Shown here: positions 18,806 through 28,634 of the stretch, piece after piece | Layout: each line of letters starts with the position of its first letter | Numbering within the stretch: the first letter of the stretch is position 1 | Source of the DNA: Mucilaginibacter aquariorum | Lineage (GTDB): Bacteria; Bacteroidota; Bacteroidia; Sphingobacteriales; Sphingobacteriaceae | Assembly: GCF_024498135.1 (NCBI RefSeq) | Contig: NZ_JANHOH010000001.1 | Location: forward strand, 1 to 64,000 | DNA length: 64,000 nucleotides | Reading direction: 5' to 3' | Notes under the pieces: generated by a model | The model's input: only the letters and a program-made list of their open reading frames with translations | Told to the model about the DNA's origin: nothing | The model's database searches: none | Program-made: the position numbers and the translations under genes

Positions 18806-20281
18806 ATGGGATTTTTAAATCGTTCAGGTTTAGTAAATAATAGTCTTTGGGGCTTATGCTCCACGGTATTTCAGACTTTATTTTTAAGCCTGTTCTTTGT
18901 TATTGTCTCACGCCATTACGTTATAAAGGAGTTTTCTGATTTTCTTATCGCCAATACGGTTTATCAGCTCATCGTAGGTTTTTCGTCTATGGGGCTCGGA
19001 CACTGGTTCATACGTGAATATGCGCGCGAGACAGAGGATACGACCGCTTTGGTTTACCGGTTCATTAAAATTCAAGCACTCCTGGGAATAGTTTTTTATC
19101 TGATTAGTATTGGATTCGCGTTCGCTGTTTACCAGGATGAACATATAAGGGTATTATCCATTGTCCTGGGAACCAATATTATCTTTGACAACATCGTATA
19201 CGCCTTAAAAAATTTAAATATTGCCCAGTCTGAACAAAAAAAATCGGCGATTATTATGGCACTTGACGGTTTGTTGAGATTAATTGCAGGTTGTGTTTTA
19301 TTCTTATACCCCATATCACTGATTTATTTGTCGATCCTATTGGTAATAGTCCGCCTGGTTACTGTCAACCTATTCCTATATATAGGATCGGGAGGGGCCG
19401 TTAAAGTAACCGAACTATTTCGGTTTAAAATAACCTTACCCGACTTTAAAAGTAATGTTTTTGCGAACTGGCGGTTCATTTTGATCGTTGGCTCTTCCAT
19501 AATTTTCTGGCGTAGCGCGACTATAATTATTTCGAAATATCTTACTGCTACTGATGTCGCTAATTATGAAGTTTCTTATAAGATCTTTTCCATGTTTACT
19601 ATAATGGCTGTTGTCGCCTCTACGACAGTTTATCCCAAATTTGTAAAACTGGTCGCTGGCGGTGACGCAGTAGCCCTGCAGAAATTTTACCAGCTTGTAT
19701 TTCTTGGTTATACAATATTTGCTGTGACCTCTTTCGCGTTTATACAGTCTTTTTCCGCCACGATCATACCATTTGTTTTCGGACATAAATTTGAGCTGGC
19801 ATCGCGCTGTATGCAGGAAATGTTTTTAACCTTAATTGTTTTTCCAACGGTGCTTTTGCAGGCGAACTTAATAGTTGCCAAGAACATGGAAAAGGTAGAC
19901 ATGATCCTTAATTTCATCGTATTGTTAGTTAATGTGTCAGGGAGTTTAACGGGCTTATATTTTTACAAAAGCTTATCAGTAATTAACTATTCAATTTTTT
20001 CGGCATTTGTGTTATTTCATATATTACAGAGTGTCGTATTGGTAAAGTTAAAAGTAAGCACTTTCAAAAGCTCCTTTCTCTTCTACCTAACGGTAAGTAT
20101 TTTTGTTGTTAGCTACGAATATATTGGGGATAAGTTCAACCCTGTTATCGTTTTTCTGTCTTTTCTGCTGTTTGTTGCATTTCCATTGCTGTTTGTTTTA
20201 TGGAAAAAGATCAAAGATTACCTCGACCTAAGCCTAAAGGTTATCACAAAAGATAACATTCATCCGGTTATCAACCTGTAA
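18806..20281 (+). CDS. polysaccharide flippase (Wzx-type, MOP superfamily)
   Basis: The 491-residue protein (from ATG 18806; an in-frame ATG at 18749 would add 19 residues) has about twelve to fourteen hydrophobic spans and the typical Wzx N-terminus NNSLWGLCSTVFQTLFLSLFF. It continues with paired helices such as YLISIGFAFAVYQD, FILIVGSSIIFWRSATIIISKY and MFTIMAVVASTTVYPKF. It moves the finished lipid-linked repeat unit across the inner membrane for Wzy. The presence of Wzx, Wzy-like, Wza and Wzc genes together defines a Wzx/Wzy-dependent pathway. No ABC-type polymer exporter is seen in this locus. Confidence 0.9.
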   Translation: MGFLNRSGLVNNSLWGLCSTVFQTLFLSLFFVIVSRHYVIKEFSDFLIANTVYQLIVGFSSMGLGHWFIREYARETEDTTALVYRFIKIQALLGIVFYLISIGFAFAVYQDEHIRVLSIVLGTNIIFDNIVYALKNLNIAQSEQKKSAIIMALDGLLRLIAGCVLFLYPISLIYLSILLVIVRLVTVNLFLYIGSGGAVKVTELFRFKITLPDFKSNVFANWRFILIVGSSIIFWRSATIIISKYLTATDVANYEVSYKIFSMFTIMAVVASTTVYPKFVKLVAGGDAVALQKFYQLVFLGYTIFAVTSFAFIQSFSATIIPFVFGHKFELASRCMQEMFLTLIVFPTVLLQANLIVAKNMEKVDMILNFIVLLVNVSGSLTGLYFYKSLSVINYSIFSAFVLFHILQSVVLVKLKVSTFKSSFLFYLTVSIFVVSYEYIGDKFNPVIVFLSFLLFVAFPLLFVLWKKIKDYLDLSLKVITKDNIHPVINL

Positions 20282-20402
20282 ATAAAAACGACCTGTTTTT
20301 TGGGTTCTACAGGTTACAACTTGATGCGTGTCATAATGAAGCTGCCTGGACATGGGACATGTCACTGCGCGGTTATTAATTAACGCACTAACTAATCTTC
20401 AT

Positions 20403-20813
20403 ATGTGTAAGCTGGTAATGATAGATGATAATCCGATAGAACACCTGATCATGCAGAGGCTTTTAGACCGTTATGGAATCTTCAAAGATGCTGTCCATTC
20501 GCTCGACGGCAGGATCATTATTGAATTTCTAAGAGAAAAAAACGCAGTGAGTATGCTGCCTGATCTGATTTTTTTAGATTTGGATATGCCGGGCTTTAGC
20601 GGCTGGGATTTTTTGGAACAATTTGAAAAATTGTATTTGCGATTAGCAAAGCCAATCAGCGTCTACGTAGTATCCTCTTCGGTATGCGATGAAGAAAGGT
20701 CAAGATCAGCACATTTTCCTTTTGTGAAAGAGTTTATATCAAAACCGGTTACAAAGGATAAATTGGAGATATTGTATTGTTTACATTATATACCATTCGC
20801 GGGCGACCGGTGA
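20403..20813 (+). CDS. single-domain CheY-like response regulator
   Basis: The 136-residue receiver starts at ATG 20403 (MCKLVMIDDNPIEH); an upstream in-frame ATG at 20352 adds 17 residues with no domain content. The acidic pair is IDDN, the phospho-acceptor Asp59 lies in LPDLIFLDLDMPGFSGWDF, the switch Ser/Thr is in VYVVSSS, and the Lys is in FISKPVT. There is no output domain. It is similar along its whole length to the receiver at 2090-2506, so the polymer locus is bounded by two related lone receivers. No kinase gene is next to it; the PAS kinase 16 kb away or the hybrid kinase downstream are candidates. Confidence 0.9.
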   Translation: MCKLVMIDDNPIEHLIMQRLLDRYGIFKDAVHSLDGRIIIEFLREKNAVSMLPDLIFLDLDMPGFSGWDFLEQFEKLYLRLAKPISVYVVSSSVCDEERSRSAHFPFVKEFISKPVTKDKLEILYCLHYIPFAGDR

Positions 20814-20866
20814 ACTTAATTATCCGTATTCACATCATTAACGCTACACTCACGATAAATTAACTA

Positions 20867-21247
20867 ATGCTGAGGAACCCTTCGGAACTTATTGAATCGA
20901 TGAAAACGTTGGAACGTAATCTAGTGTATTGTTATATCTATGACTGTTTTGGATTCGACAACAGGATCAAGATCAAAATCATGCTGGAGGTGATGCGAAT
21001 GGACCGCTCCAAAGAGTGGATCGATTCGGCATACGGAGATGCAGACCGCTTAATCGAAAAGGAGTCCGATGATACAATGTGGCAGGCAGCATTGGATGCA
21101 AGAAGCTGGCTCGACGGGGAGTTTGAACTGGAAGAATTGCTTTTCAGTGAAAGAGAGGGCTCAGAACGAACAGAAAGATTAGCGGATATTGAAGTCGAAA
21201 AGCCGGGCTGGTTGGTTGCAGCAATTACAGCAGCTGCACATCAGTAA
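20867..21247 (+). CDS. small hypothetical protein, intact copy of a sequence duplicated at 59254
   Basis: The 126-residue protein is not recognised. It is charged and probably helical and soluble: a Leu/Ile-rich N-terminal half (IKIKIMLEVMRMDRSKEWI), an acidic middle (DADRLIEKESDDTMWQAALDARSW) and a C-terminal part with DGEFELEELLFSEREG. The DNA of its last 130 bases is repeated, degraded, at 59254-59380, just upstream of the second hybrid kinase. The intact gene lies at the 3' side of the first hybrid kinase (convergent, 147 bp apart). The repeated link to this kinase family suggests a past functional or genomic association, but no function can be named. Confidence 0.65.
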   Translation: MLRNPSELIESMKTLERNLVYCYIYDCFGFDNRIKIKIMLEVMRMDRSKEWIDSAYGDADRLIEKESDDTMWQAALDARSWLDGEFELEELLFSEREGSERTERLADIEVEKPGWLVAAITAAAHQ

Positions 21248-21394
21248 TAAGGTGCCTTATTTTATAAAATTATTTTGGCGTCATTCCCGAGAGGATTTTC
21301 ATACTGGAGTTATTTTGCTCTCATTATCAAAACCTCGATATCGCTTGAGGTGAAAAGAGTGATGCCTTAACCAAATAACTGGGTGTCCCAGAAT

Positions 21395-24300
21395 TTAAAT
21401 GACGGCCTTTATCGGAATTGCTTTTACCCGTAAGGCCCATTTTTCTAATGTGTTGACGAAATCATCCAGTTTAAACGGTTTGCTGATATAGTCATCCATG
21501 CCCGCGTCCATACAAATTTCCACATCGGTTTGCAGCGCATTGGCAGTCATGGCAATAATAAAAGGATAAACCGGGTAACGTTTTTTGATTATGATGGTAG
21601 CTTCCAGCCCGTCCATTTTTGGCATTTGTACATCCATAAAAATAATATCGAATGTTTTTTTATTGACCAGTTCCAGTACCTCCAGGCCATCTGCGGCCAG
21701 GTCTGCTTCATACCCCAACTTACTCAAAACTTTCATGATCAGTTTTTGGTTCATAAGGTTATCTTCTGCCACCAGGATGTGAAGCGGATATTTTTGCGCA
21801 AAATTATCGGGTAATTTTTGTTTTGCTATTTCAGGCTGCAGGGAGCTACTGATTGTTGAATTTCCCTGTTTGCTCAATTCTTCGCTGAGATGTTTAGCTA
21901 AAATGTGCTGTTTAACGGGTTTGGTAAGGATGGAGCAAAAAAGGCCGGGATTATCCTTATGGTAGATGTGGCTGATCGAGCTCAAAAGCATGACGGGTAG
22001 CCCCGGGCATTGTTTGGCAATTAATGTTGCCAGTTCAACCCCATCCATAAACGGCATTTGCATATCTGAGATCACCAGGTTAAAATCAGGATCCAGGGAT
22101 AACAGATGTAGCGCTTCCTTACCGGAATATGCGATCACTGCCTTCAGTTTCCATTGTTCCAATTGTGCCGTTAAGATGCGGCAGTTGGTATGGTTATCAT
22201 CAACTACCAATATTTTTTTGCCCTCAAAACCGTTCATGTCGACACTCATGACGGTTTGAAGCTGCTTCGTGCTTTTTTGCGTATGGATGGAAAAACGGAA
22301 CATACTTCCTTTACCGATTTCACTTTCTACCTCAATTTTTCCGCCCATGAGTTTTACAAGCTGTTCGCTGATCACCAAGCCCAGGCCGGTCCCGCCGTAT
22401 TGACGCGTTGTTGATGAATCAACCTGGGAAAATGCTTTAAACAGGCGATGCAGTTTGTCAGCAGGAATCCCGATACCGGTATCTCTGATCTCAAAGCCTA
22501 ATTCGAGCCCGGGATCATTGTTGCTAATCAAATAGATCCGCACAAATATTTCCCCTTTTTTGGTAAACTTGATCGCATTGCTTATTAAATTGATCAGGAT
22601 CTGCCGAAGCCTTAAGTTATCACCAATGATCTGGGTGGGCACGTCATCGGCGATCAGGTACACAAGGTCCAGTTCCAGTTGAGCGGCCCTTATTGTGAAT
22701 ACATCAAATACCTCTTCTACACAGGTACGCAGGCTGAAATCCCTTTCCTCCAGGTCCATCTTGCCTGACTCTATTTTTGAAAAATCTAAAATATCATTGA
22801 TCACTGCCAGCAGATCTTCCCCGCAGGTCTGAATAGAGTCGGCAAAAGTTCGCTGTTCATCATCCAATGGGGTTTCAGCAAGCAGGGCGGCCATGCCAAT
22901 TACCCCGTTCATTGGGGTGCGGATCTCATGGCTCATGGTTGCCAAAAATACACTCTTGGCCCGGTTTGCTTCCTCTGCTTCCAGCGCCGACCTTTTTTCC
23001 TCTTCAATGGCATGTGCCAATTGCGCGGTGCGTTCTTCAACCTGGCGCTCCAGCTCCTTTTTCTGCTGCAAAATGGCGCGCGTCCGGATGAAGTAAAATG
23101 CGGGCCCGCTGCCCATAAAAACTAAAGCAAGGATTGTCTTAAACCACCAGGTAAGCCAAAAGGGTGGTATAATCGTCAGCACAATGAAGGTGTCCCTTTT
23201 ATTCCATCCGCCGTCATTATTCGATCCCTTTACTCTGAAGGTATAGGTACCCGCATCCAGATTGGTGTAGGTAGCCGTTCGTCTGGAGCCTGCAAAATTC
23301 CAATCCTTATCAAAGCCATCCAGCTTATAAGCATACTGATTTTTTTCGGGGTTGATGTAATTTAAAGCTGCAAATTCAAATGTAATGACAGATTGTTTAT
23401 AAGAAAGGCTGATCGATCGGGTTTCCCTGATATCTTTTTGAAGCGGAGAATCTTTATCGCCGATAGTTATCTGCTTATTAAAGATCTGAAAACCGGTGAT
23501 GTAAACGGGCGGGATAAAGGCATTGTCTTTTAAGCTATCAGGATAAAAGCTGCTAAAACCATTGACGCCGCCAAAGAATAGTTGCCCGTCTGCCGTTTGA
23601 AAGGCAGAATGGCCCTTAAATTCATCCCCCTGTAATCCATCGGAAATGCCATAATTCCGGATAGCTTTTGTTTGGGGATTAAACCTGGAGATTCCTTTGT
23701 TGGTACTTAGCCAGAAATTCCCTGCACGATCTTTTAAGATCGCATAGACTACATTACTTGGCAAACCTTCTTTTTCGGTATAGGAAGTAAATGTTTTGCT
23801 CCGCCGGTTAAAATGATTTAGCCCCCCGCCATTGGTACCCAGCCATATATCGCCATTTTCCGCTTCAGTAATGTACTCTATCGTATTATTTGATAAACTC
23901 TGCTTGTTTTTCTCCTCATGCCTGTAATGTGTGAAATGACCGGTTTTAGGGTCAAGCAGATCCAGGCCGCTATGCGTGCCTATCCACATGATTCCTTGCT
24001 TGTCCTGGAAAACGATCGTTACAATATCGTTGCTTAAGCTGTTATTATCTTTTGGGTTGTTTTTATACCGGGTAAAAAACCCGGTTTTTATGTTGTAAAA
24101 GTTAAGGCCCCCTTTCCAGGTCCCCAACCATATATTGCCATCCCTGTCCTTATATATATTATTGATATCAGAAACAGAAAGACTGTTCGGATGATTTGCC
24201 TTCGGCATGTGATGTGCAAAAGCGCCGTTTTTTTTATCGAACATATCGAAACCGCCAACGTGGTAACCAAGGGCGATCATGTTTTTGTTAATGGGCATTA

Positions 24301-25543
24301 TCGCCATAATGTAATCATTACTGGGTGTATTGATCTTATTATGCTTGTGAAGGTAATGGACAAAGGTCTTTTTCTTCCTGTTAAATAAATTCAGCCCACC
24401 ACCATCGGTGCCGATCCAAATATTTTCATCGCTGTCATCACCTGAGATGGACAAAACATTATTATTACTTAAACTATTTTGGTTGTTTGGGTTTTGGCTA
24501 TAGGTGTCAAATTTATCCTTCAGACCAGGTAAAAAGTTGACACCGCCTGAATAAGTTCCGATCCAGGTGTTCCCTATATCATCTTTATATAAACAATAAA
24601 CAGAATTGCTGCTTAGGCTGGCAGGATCATTTACATTGTATTTGTAAGAAATAAATTTATTTGCAGAACGATCAAATACACTGATGCCGCCATTTTCGGT
24701 ACCTATCCATAGTTTACCATCGTTCGCTTCCATGATCGAAAGGATATCGTTATGGCTAATGCTGTTAGGGTTATGCACATCATTTTTGAAATTGATAAAA
24801 GAATTGTCTTTACGGTTATATAAGGCCAGCCCACCGCCGCGTGTTCCAGCCCATATATCGCCTTTGCGATCCTTATATACTGCCTTTACCCAGTCCGAGC
24901 TGATGCTTTTCCTATTTTTAGGGTCATGAGCATAACGGGCAGACTTGCCGCTTTTGGGATTAAAGCGGTATAAGCCCTCATCAGTGCCTATCCACAGCCA
25001 GCCATCGTTATCTTCGGTAAGCTGAGATATGAAACCACGTGCCAAGCCATCGGCCTTATTAATACCGGGACTGGTAGTGCCTTTGGCTGTATTAAATAGA
25101 TACAGTCCCCCGCTTGTGCCCAGCCAGATCCTTTTTTTACTATCCTCAAAGATTGCATTAACATCATCCGTTGAATGTTTATTTGAATAATGAATGAACC
25201 TGTTTGTTTTCCGGTCAAATCTATCCAGGCCACTGCTGGTACCGACCCAAAAATTTCCGGCATGATCTTCCAGAATGGCCATCACATCACTGTCGGTAAT
25301 ACTTGTTTTGTCGTTTTGGTCGTGTTTAAAGTGGGTAAATTGATAACCATCGTACCTGTCAAGGCCATCTTCTGTGCCAAACCACATAAACCCCCTGCTG
25401 TCTTTCAAAATAGCGCTTACATGGCTTTGAGCAAGGCCTTCGTTGGTAGAAAGCCTTTTGAATTTTGGACCTTGTGTTTGCGCAGCGGATAAAAGGGGGC
25501 AAAGCAGATATAAGCAGGAAATAAAAAGGAATCGCTTTTTCAT
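21395..25543 (-). CDS. hybrid two-component system protein with reg_prop sensor and two receivers
   Basis: The 1382-residue protein contains, in order: a signal peptide ([20 protein letters not shown]); about twelve to fourteen regulator-propeller repeats with the (F/L)WIGT pattern ([41 protein letters not shown]), forming periplasmic propellers up to about residue 690; a Y_Y_Y domain ([28 protein letters not shown]); one membrane span ([15 protein letters not shown]); a coiled coil; HisKA ([15 protein letters not shown]); HATPase ([32 protein letters not shown]); receiver 1 (DMQMPFMDG); receiver 2 ([14 protein letters not shown]). Unlike classical Bacteroides HTCS proteins there is no AraC-type DNA-binding domain, so the output must pass to another protein. 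A closely related paralogue lies at 59459. Confidence 0.95.
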   Translation of the reverse strand: MKKRFLFISCLYLLCPLLSAAQTQGPKFKRLSTNEGLAQSHVSAILKDSRGFMWFGTEDGLDRYDGYQFTHFKHDQNDKTSITDSDVMAILEDHAGNFWVGTSSGLDRFDRKTNRFIHYSNKHSTDDVNAIFEDSKKRIWLGTSGGLYLFNTAKGTTSPGINKADGLARGFISQLTEDNDGWLWIGTDEGLYRFNPKSGKSARYAHDPKNRKSISSDWVKAVYKDRKGDIWAGTRGGGLALYNRKDNSFINFKNDVHNPNSISHNDILSIMEANDGKLWIGTENGGISVFDRSANKFISYKYNVNDPASLSSNSVYCLYKDDIGNTWIGTYSGGVNFLPGLKDKFDTYSQNPNNQNSLSNNNVLSISGDDSDENIWIGTDGGGLNLFNRKKKTFVHYLHKHNKINTPSNDYIMAIMPINKNMIALGYHVGGFDMFDKKNGAFAHHMPKANHPNSLSVSDINNIYKDRDGNIWLGTWKGGLNFYNIKTGFFTRYKNNPKDNNSLSNDIVTIVFQDKQGIMWIGTHSGLDLLDPKTGHFTHYRHEEKNKQSLSNNTIEYITEAENGDIWLGTNGGGLNHFNRRSKTFTSYTEKEGLPSNVVYAILKDRAGNFWLSTNKGISRFNPQTKAIRNYGISDGLQGDEFKGHSAFQTADGQLFFGGVNGFSSFYPDSLKDNAFIPPVYITGFQIFNKQITIGDKDSPLQKDIRETRSISLSYKQSVITFEFAALNYINPEKNQYAYKLDGFDKDWNFAGSRRTATYTNLDAGTYTFRVKGSNNDGGWNKRDTFIVLTIIPPFWLTWWFKTILALVFMGSGPAFYFIRTRAILQQKKELERQVEERTAQLAHAIEEEKRSALEAEEANRAKSVFLATMSHEIRTPMNGVIGMAALLAETPLDDEQRTFADSIQTCGEDLLAVINDILDFSKIESGKMDLEERDFSLRTCVEEVFDVFTIRAAQLELDLVYLIADDVPTQIIGDNLRLRQILINLISNAIKFTKKGEIFVRIYLISNNDPGLELGFEIRDTGIGIPADKLHRLFKAFSQVDSSTTRQYGGTGLGLVISEQLVKLMGGKIEVESEIGKGSMFRFSIHTQKSTKQLQTVMSVDMNGFEGKKILVVDDNHTNCRILTAQLEQWKLKAVIAYSGKEALHLLSLDPDFNLVISDMQMPFMDGVELATLIAKQCPGLPVMLLSSISHIYHKDNPGLFCSILTKPVKQHILAKHLSEELSKQGNSTISSSLQPEIAKQKLPDNFAQKYPLHILVAEDNLMNQKLIMKVLSKLGYEADLAADGLEVLELVNKKTFDIIFMDVQMPKMDGLEATIIIKKRYPVYPFIIAMTANALQTDVEICMDAGMDDYISKPFKLDDFVNTLEKWALRVKAIPIKAVI

Positions 25544-26010
25544 TTTATCGTATTACTGCTTTTCCGTGGAAAGGCTGTTAATGATCAACTTATCTTTAAA
25601 CACGCACGCCGCTGGCAGATCAATCAAAAGACATTATGGATAAGATCTGTGGTAATTCTGTCGGTTTTATTTTGTTTGGATCATGCCGGCCAAAAACCAT
25701 CGGTTAGCATGATGAAAATGAATTTCTCCGCTATTTATTGAGGGGTTTAAATCAGGACCCGGCTATCTTTAAAACGAAATTTCAGCAGTTGTAATGATTT
25801 TCTTATCGTGCACTATGTTTTATTATAGGTTAAATAGTGATAGGTCGTTATACGGTATTTTATGAAAAAATGTTCACGTTTATTTTCAAATTAAATATGA
25901 AGAAATATATTTTCATTTATGAGACCGGCATATGTGAGTCACAGAATGCCTGTTCTACAGTATTCATTACCGCTTTGATACTATTAAAATAACCGCTACC
26001 TTGCCGGCAC
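25544..26010. other. intergenic stretch upstream of the TPP riboswitch
   Basis: This is A+T-rich divergent sequence between the hybrid kinase (minus) and the riboswitch operon (plus). Both promoters must lie here. I found no clear TTG-N20-TANNTTTG match and no coding sequence that I can support. Confidence 0.4.
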
Positions 26011-26097
26011 ACTTGCACGGGGTGCTTCGCTGAAAAGCAAGGCTGAGATGATACCCGATAAACCTGATACGGATAATACCGGCGTAGGGATGCATGG
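26011..26097 (+). promoter_or_regulatory. TPP riboswitch (THI element)
   Basis: All conserved THI-box blocks are present and correctly ordered: TGCACGGGGTGC with the P1/P2 strand, GCTGAGATGATACCC (26043-26057), then ACCTGAT, GGATAATACCGGCG and TAGGGATGCA. The 5' TGCA at 26014 and 3' TGCA at 26091 close P1. The CUGAGA pyrimidine sensor and the GCG/GGATAATACC pyrophosphate side are intact, so it should bind thiamine pyrophosphate. It faces the methyltransferase gene 110 bases downstream. In this phylum TPP binding normally lowers expression of the downstream genes. Confidence 0.95.
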
Positions 26098-26140
26098 CCA
26101 GTATTGTCTTTAAGCAGCTTTATGCTGTCCATTCAATAGG

Positions 26141-26189
26141 AAAAGCCTTGTTTCTGCTGCGTTCTCTGTACCTCGGAAGCAAGGCTTTT
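26141..26189 (+). terminator. hairpin between riboswitch and first gene; possible expression platform
   Basis: A perfect 10-bp inverted repeat, AAAAGCCTTG (26141) and CAAGGCTTTT (26180), encloses a 29-base loop and ends about 20 bases before ATG 26210. The tail has TTTT within the stem followed by ACATTTTATACCTTTT, so it is a weak terminator by the usual rule, or a structure that hides the start region. As the only strong hairpin after the aptamer it is the best candidate for the switching element. Confidence 0.5.
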
Positions 26190-26209
26190 ACATTTTATAC
26201 CTTTTGAAA

Positions 26210-26929
26210 ATGGAATTGAAACAGAACGGCGATTTTGGCCTGATGACCCGGAGCCTGACCAACTGGCAAGGACGCAAAGAGTGGTTTTTCAACCGGGAGC
26301 ACACCGACACTTACGAACAATGGTACGAAGGACGCTATAAGCGCGCAGAAGTTTGGCAGAAAAAAGTGATGGCGCAGCTGATGGCCAAAGATCCGAGAGT
26401 GAAAGAATTACTTGAATTCGGCTGCGGTACCACACGCTTTACCCGCTGGTGGCACGAGATCGGTATCGACGCTACGGGCGGCGATCTGTCACCTTTTATG
26501 CTGGGCCAGGCTGTCCACCTGTTCCAGGGCGATCTGGTCAACGCAGACTCTCATTACATGCCCTTTAAAGACAACACATTTGATGCGGTCGCTTTCATTA
26601 CCACCTTTGAGTATTACCGTGACCCGGTAAAGGTGATCCGTGAGGCGGCACGCGTGGGCCGCCACGGCATTGCCTTCGGCATGATGAACCGCAATTCTCC
26701 TAAAGTGCTGCGCCGCAGAGTGCAGCAGCTATTCGGTAAAAATCCTTTTTATGTAACGGCAACATTCTATACGCCCAAGATCCTGATCGGTAAGATCGAT
26801 GAGGCACTGCAGGGGCGTAATTACAGTTTGGAATGGACCTGCACCGGCTTGCCTGAATGGTTTCCCGTACAGCAGTGGAATGTGCCCGTAGGCGATTTTT
26901 TTGGACTGTATGTTAAATTCAACGATTAA
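26210..26929 (+). CDS. class I SAM-dependent methyltransferase, TPP-riboswitch operon
   Basis: The 239-residue protein (ATG 26210; an in-frame TTG lies at 26204) has a Rossmann methyltransferase core. Motif I is LLEFGCGTTRFTRWW (GxGxT form), the acidic motif II is ATGGDLSPFM, and motif IV is NTFDAVAFITTFEYYRDP with post-motif VKVIREAARVGRHGIAFGMM. The C-terminal part (FYTPKILIGKIDEAL, PVQQWNVPVGDFFGLYVKF) resembles small-molecule methyltransferases of the UbiE/Methyltransf_11 type. It is first in a four-gene operon behind the TPP riboswitch. The last gene encodes a Trm112-like protein, the kind that partners certain methyltransferases. The substrate is unknown; a thiamine-related compound is suggested only by the regulation. 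Its DNA is clearly richer in G+C than the flanking genes. Confidence 0.88.
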   Translation: MELKQNGDFGLMTRSLTNWQGRKEWFFNREHTDTYEQWYEGRYKRAEVWQKKVMAQLMAKDPRVKELLEFGCGTTRFTRWWHEIGIDATGGDLSPFMLGQAVHLFQGDLVNADSHYMPFKDNTFDAVAFITTFEYYRDPVKVIREAARVGRHGIAFGMMNRNSPKVLRRRVQQLFGKNPFYVTATFYTPKILIGKIDEALQGRNYSLEWTCTGLPEWFPVQQWNVPVGDFFGLYVKFND

Positions 26930-26940
26930 GCCCCGCGACC

Positions 26941-27984
26941 ATGTCACAGTTCTCAGGAAAGATATCCGGCGGCGGTTTTGATGAACTCATCTTACCACAC
27001 CTGGGCTTTGCCCGTTCCAATATCACGCATGGCCCTGCCTTCGGCGTAGATGTATCGGTGGTCGATATCGGTAACGGTACCGGCCTCGCCATGACCAGTG
27101 ATCCGCTTTCACTCATTCCTTCATTAGGGCTGGCTGAATCGGCCTGGCTGTCGGTGCACCTGATGGCCAATGATATGGCCACCACAGGTCATTCCCCAAT
27201 GTATGCGCAGATGGTGCTTAACCTGCCGCCGGGGCTGAGTGGTAACGACTTTATCACGTATTGGGAGCATGTTCATCGCTACTGCCAGGCTGTTGGGGTA
27301 GCGATTACCGGCGGCCATACCGGCAGTATAGAAGGGCAGAACTCCACCATTGCCGGTGGTGGCACCATGTTGCTGACCGCTCCGCTGGATCAGATCCTGG
27401 TCAGCGACCAGGCGAGGGCGGGAGACGTCATCATCGTTACCAAAGAGTGCGCACTATCATCGGCCGCCATCCTGGCCATGAGTTTTCCGCGAACCGTACA
27501 GAACGAACTGGGTAAAGAAGTTTATGACCAGTGCTGCGCGCTCTTTTACCAGACCTCATCACTGCCCGATGCGCTGGCAGCGACGGGGACCGGGCAGATC
27601 ACAGCCATGCACGATGTGACAGAAGGCGGTGTACTGGGCGCTGTTTATGAAATGGCACTTGCGTCAGGCCTGGGCGTTCGCATCCGAAATGAAGATCTGC
27701 CTTCCGGAATTGTCCAGCAGCAGGTGACCCGGCTGTTCGGTATCGATGAGCGCTTTTGTATCGGTGCGGGTGCTATGATCATAGCTGCCAGCCCGGGTAG
27801 TGAAGAACAGGTTTTAGCAGCGCTTGCCGCTAAACAGATCAAAAGTACGGTGATCGGTGAATTTACCGACAAGGCCCGAGGTATATGCCTGGTTACGGAT
27901 GGCCGGGATGAGCCGATGCCCTATTACGAAAAGGATCCATACTGGGCAGCATTTTTTCAGGCGTTAAAACAGGGCTGGACATGA
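26941..27984 (+). CDS. AIR-synthase-related (HypE/ThiL-superfamily) protein
   Basis: The 347-residue protein is an AIRS/AIRS_C two-domain ATP-using enzyme. The opening GKISGGGFDELILPHLG matches HypE-like proteins. The ATP-binding N-terminal domain has FGVDVSVVDIGNG, MTSDPLSLIPSLG, SVHLMANDMATTGHSP and VAITGGHTGSIEG. The C-terminal domain has MHDVTEGGVLGAVYEMA and AMIIAA. Family members phosphorylate or dehydrate an amide/carbonyl (PurM, ThiL, HypE, SelD). HypE's conserved C-terminal PRIC tail is not present: this one ends in KQGWT. It is 11 bases after the methyltransferase and overlaps thiE by 4. It may be a ThiL-like kinase variant or a new activity; the TPP riboswitch favours a thiamine link. 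Confidence 0.88.
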   Translation: MSQFSGKISGGGFDELILPHLGFARSNITHGPAFGVDVSVVDIGNGTGLAMTSDPLSLIPSLGLAESAWLSVHLMANDMATTGHSPMYAQMVLNLPPGLSGNDFITYWEHVHRYCQAVGVAITGGHTGSIEGQNSTIAGGGTMLLTAPLDQILVSDQARAGDVIIVTKECALSSAAILAMSFPRTVQNELGKEVYDQCCALFYQTSSLPDALAATGTGQITAMHDVTEGGVLGAVYEMALASGLGVRIRNEDLPSGIVQQQVTRLFGIDERFCIGAGAMIIAASPGSEEQVLAALAAKQIKSTVIGEFTDKARGICLVTDGRDEPMPYYEKDPYWAAFFQALKQGWT

Positions 27985-28634
27985 GAGATAATCTGCAAAT
28001 AACCGGCGGGGTATATTTGGTGGTCGATCCGGCAATGGACCGGGCGCTGCTGCTGTCAAAACTGGCTCTGGCCTTAAAAGCGGGCATTGACGCGGTACAG
28101 CTATGGAACAACTGGCTGCCGGAAGCCGATAAGCGGTCCTGCGTAGCCGCGGTATCCAGCCTGTGCCGGGCCTACAGCGTGCCTTTACTCATTGATAACG
28201 ACTGGGAATTACTATTGGGATCGCCTGAGCTGGATGGCGTACATTTCGATGCTATACCCCCGAACTATGCGGAGATACAAAACAGGGTGGCGAGACCCTT
28301 GTTGGCAGGTATCACTTGTTCAGGCGATCTGGAGGCCGTACGTTGGGCAGATAAGAATGGACTGGATTATGTATCCTTCTGTGCGATGTTTCCCTCAACA
28401 TCTGCAGGAAACTGCGCGGTCGTAATGCCCTCGTTGGTCAGGGAAGCCCGCGAGATCACCACTATTCCTTTATTCGTTTCAGGCGGCATAACGCCCGAGA
28501 ATATACTGACACTTCGTAAGCTCACACCTTTTGATGGTGTGGCCGTCATCTCCGGTATTATGGGTGCTGATGACCCATTCTCAAAAGTCAAACTTTATCA
28601 GGACGCTTTAAACTTACCAACACATCATTTATGA
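27981..28634 (+). CDS. ThiE/TenI-family protein with altered active-site motifs
   Basis: The 217-residue TIM barrel aligns with thiamine-phosphate synthase and TenI: GIDAVQLWNNW (normally QxRxK), PLLIDNDWELLLG (normally INDxxDLA), LDGVHFD (GVHLGQ), GLDYVSFCAMFPSTSAG (GxGPxFPTxTK), PLFVSGGITPENI and FDGVAVISGIMGADD. The fold and the phosphate-binding glycine loops (SGGI, VISGI) are kept. The Arg/Lys of the QxRxK motif that hold the pyrophosphate are replaced by Trp-Asn-Asn. It may therefore be a weak ThiE, a TenI-like tautomerase or something else. It overlaps both neighbours by four bases. The assignment to the family is safe; the reaction is not. Confidence 0.85.
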   Translation: MRDNLQITGGVYLVVDPAMDRALLLSKLALALKAGIDAVQLWNNWLPEADKRSCVAAVSSLCRAYSVPLLIDNDWELLLGSPELDGVHFDAIPPNYAEIQNRVARPLLAGITCSGDLEAVRWADKNGLDYVSFCAMFPSTSAGNCAVVMPSLVREAREITTIPLFVSGGITPENILTLRKLTPFDGVAVISGIMGADDPFSKVKLYQDALNLPTHHL

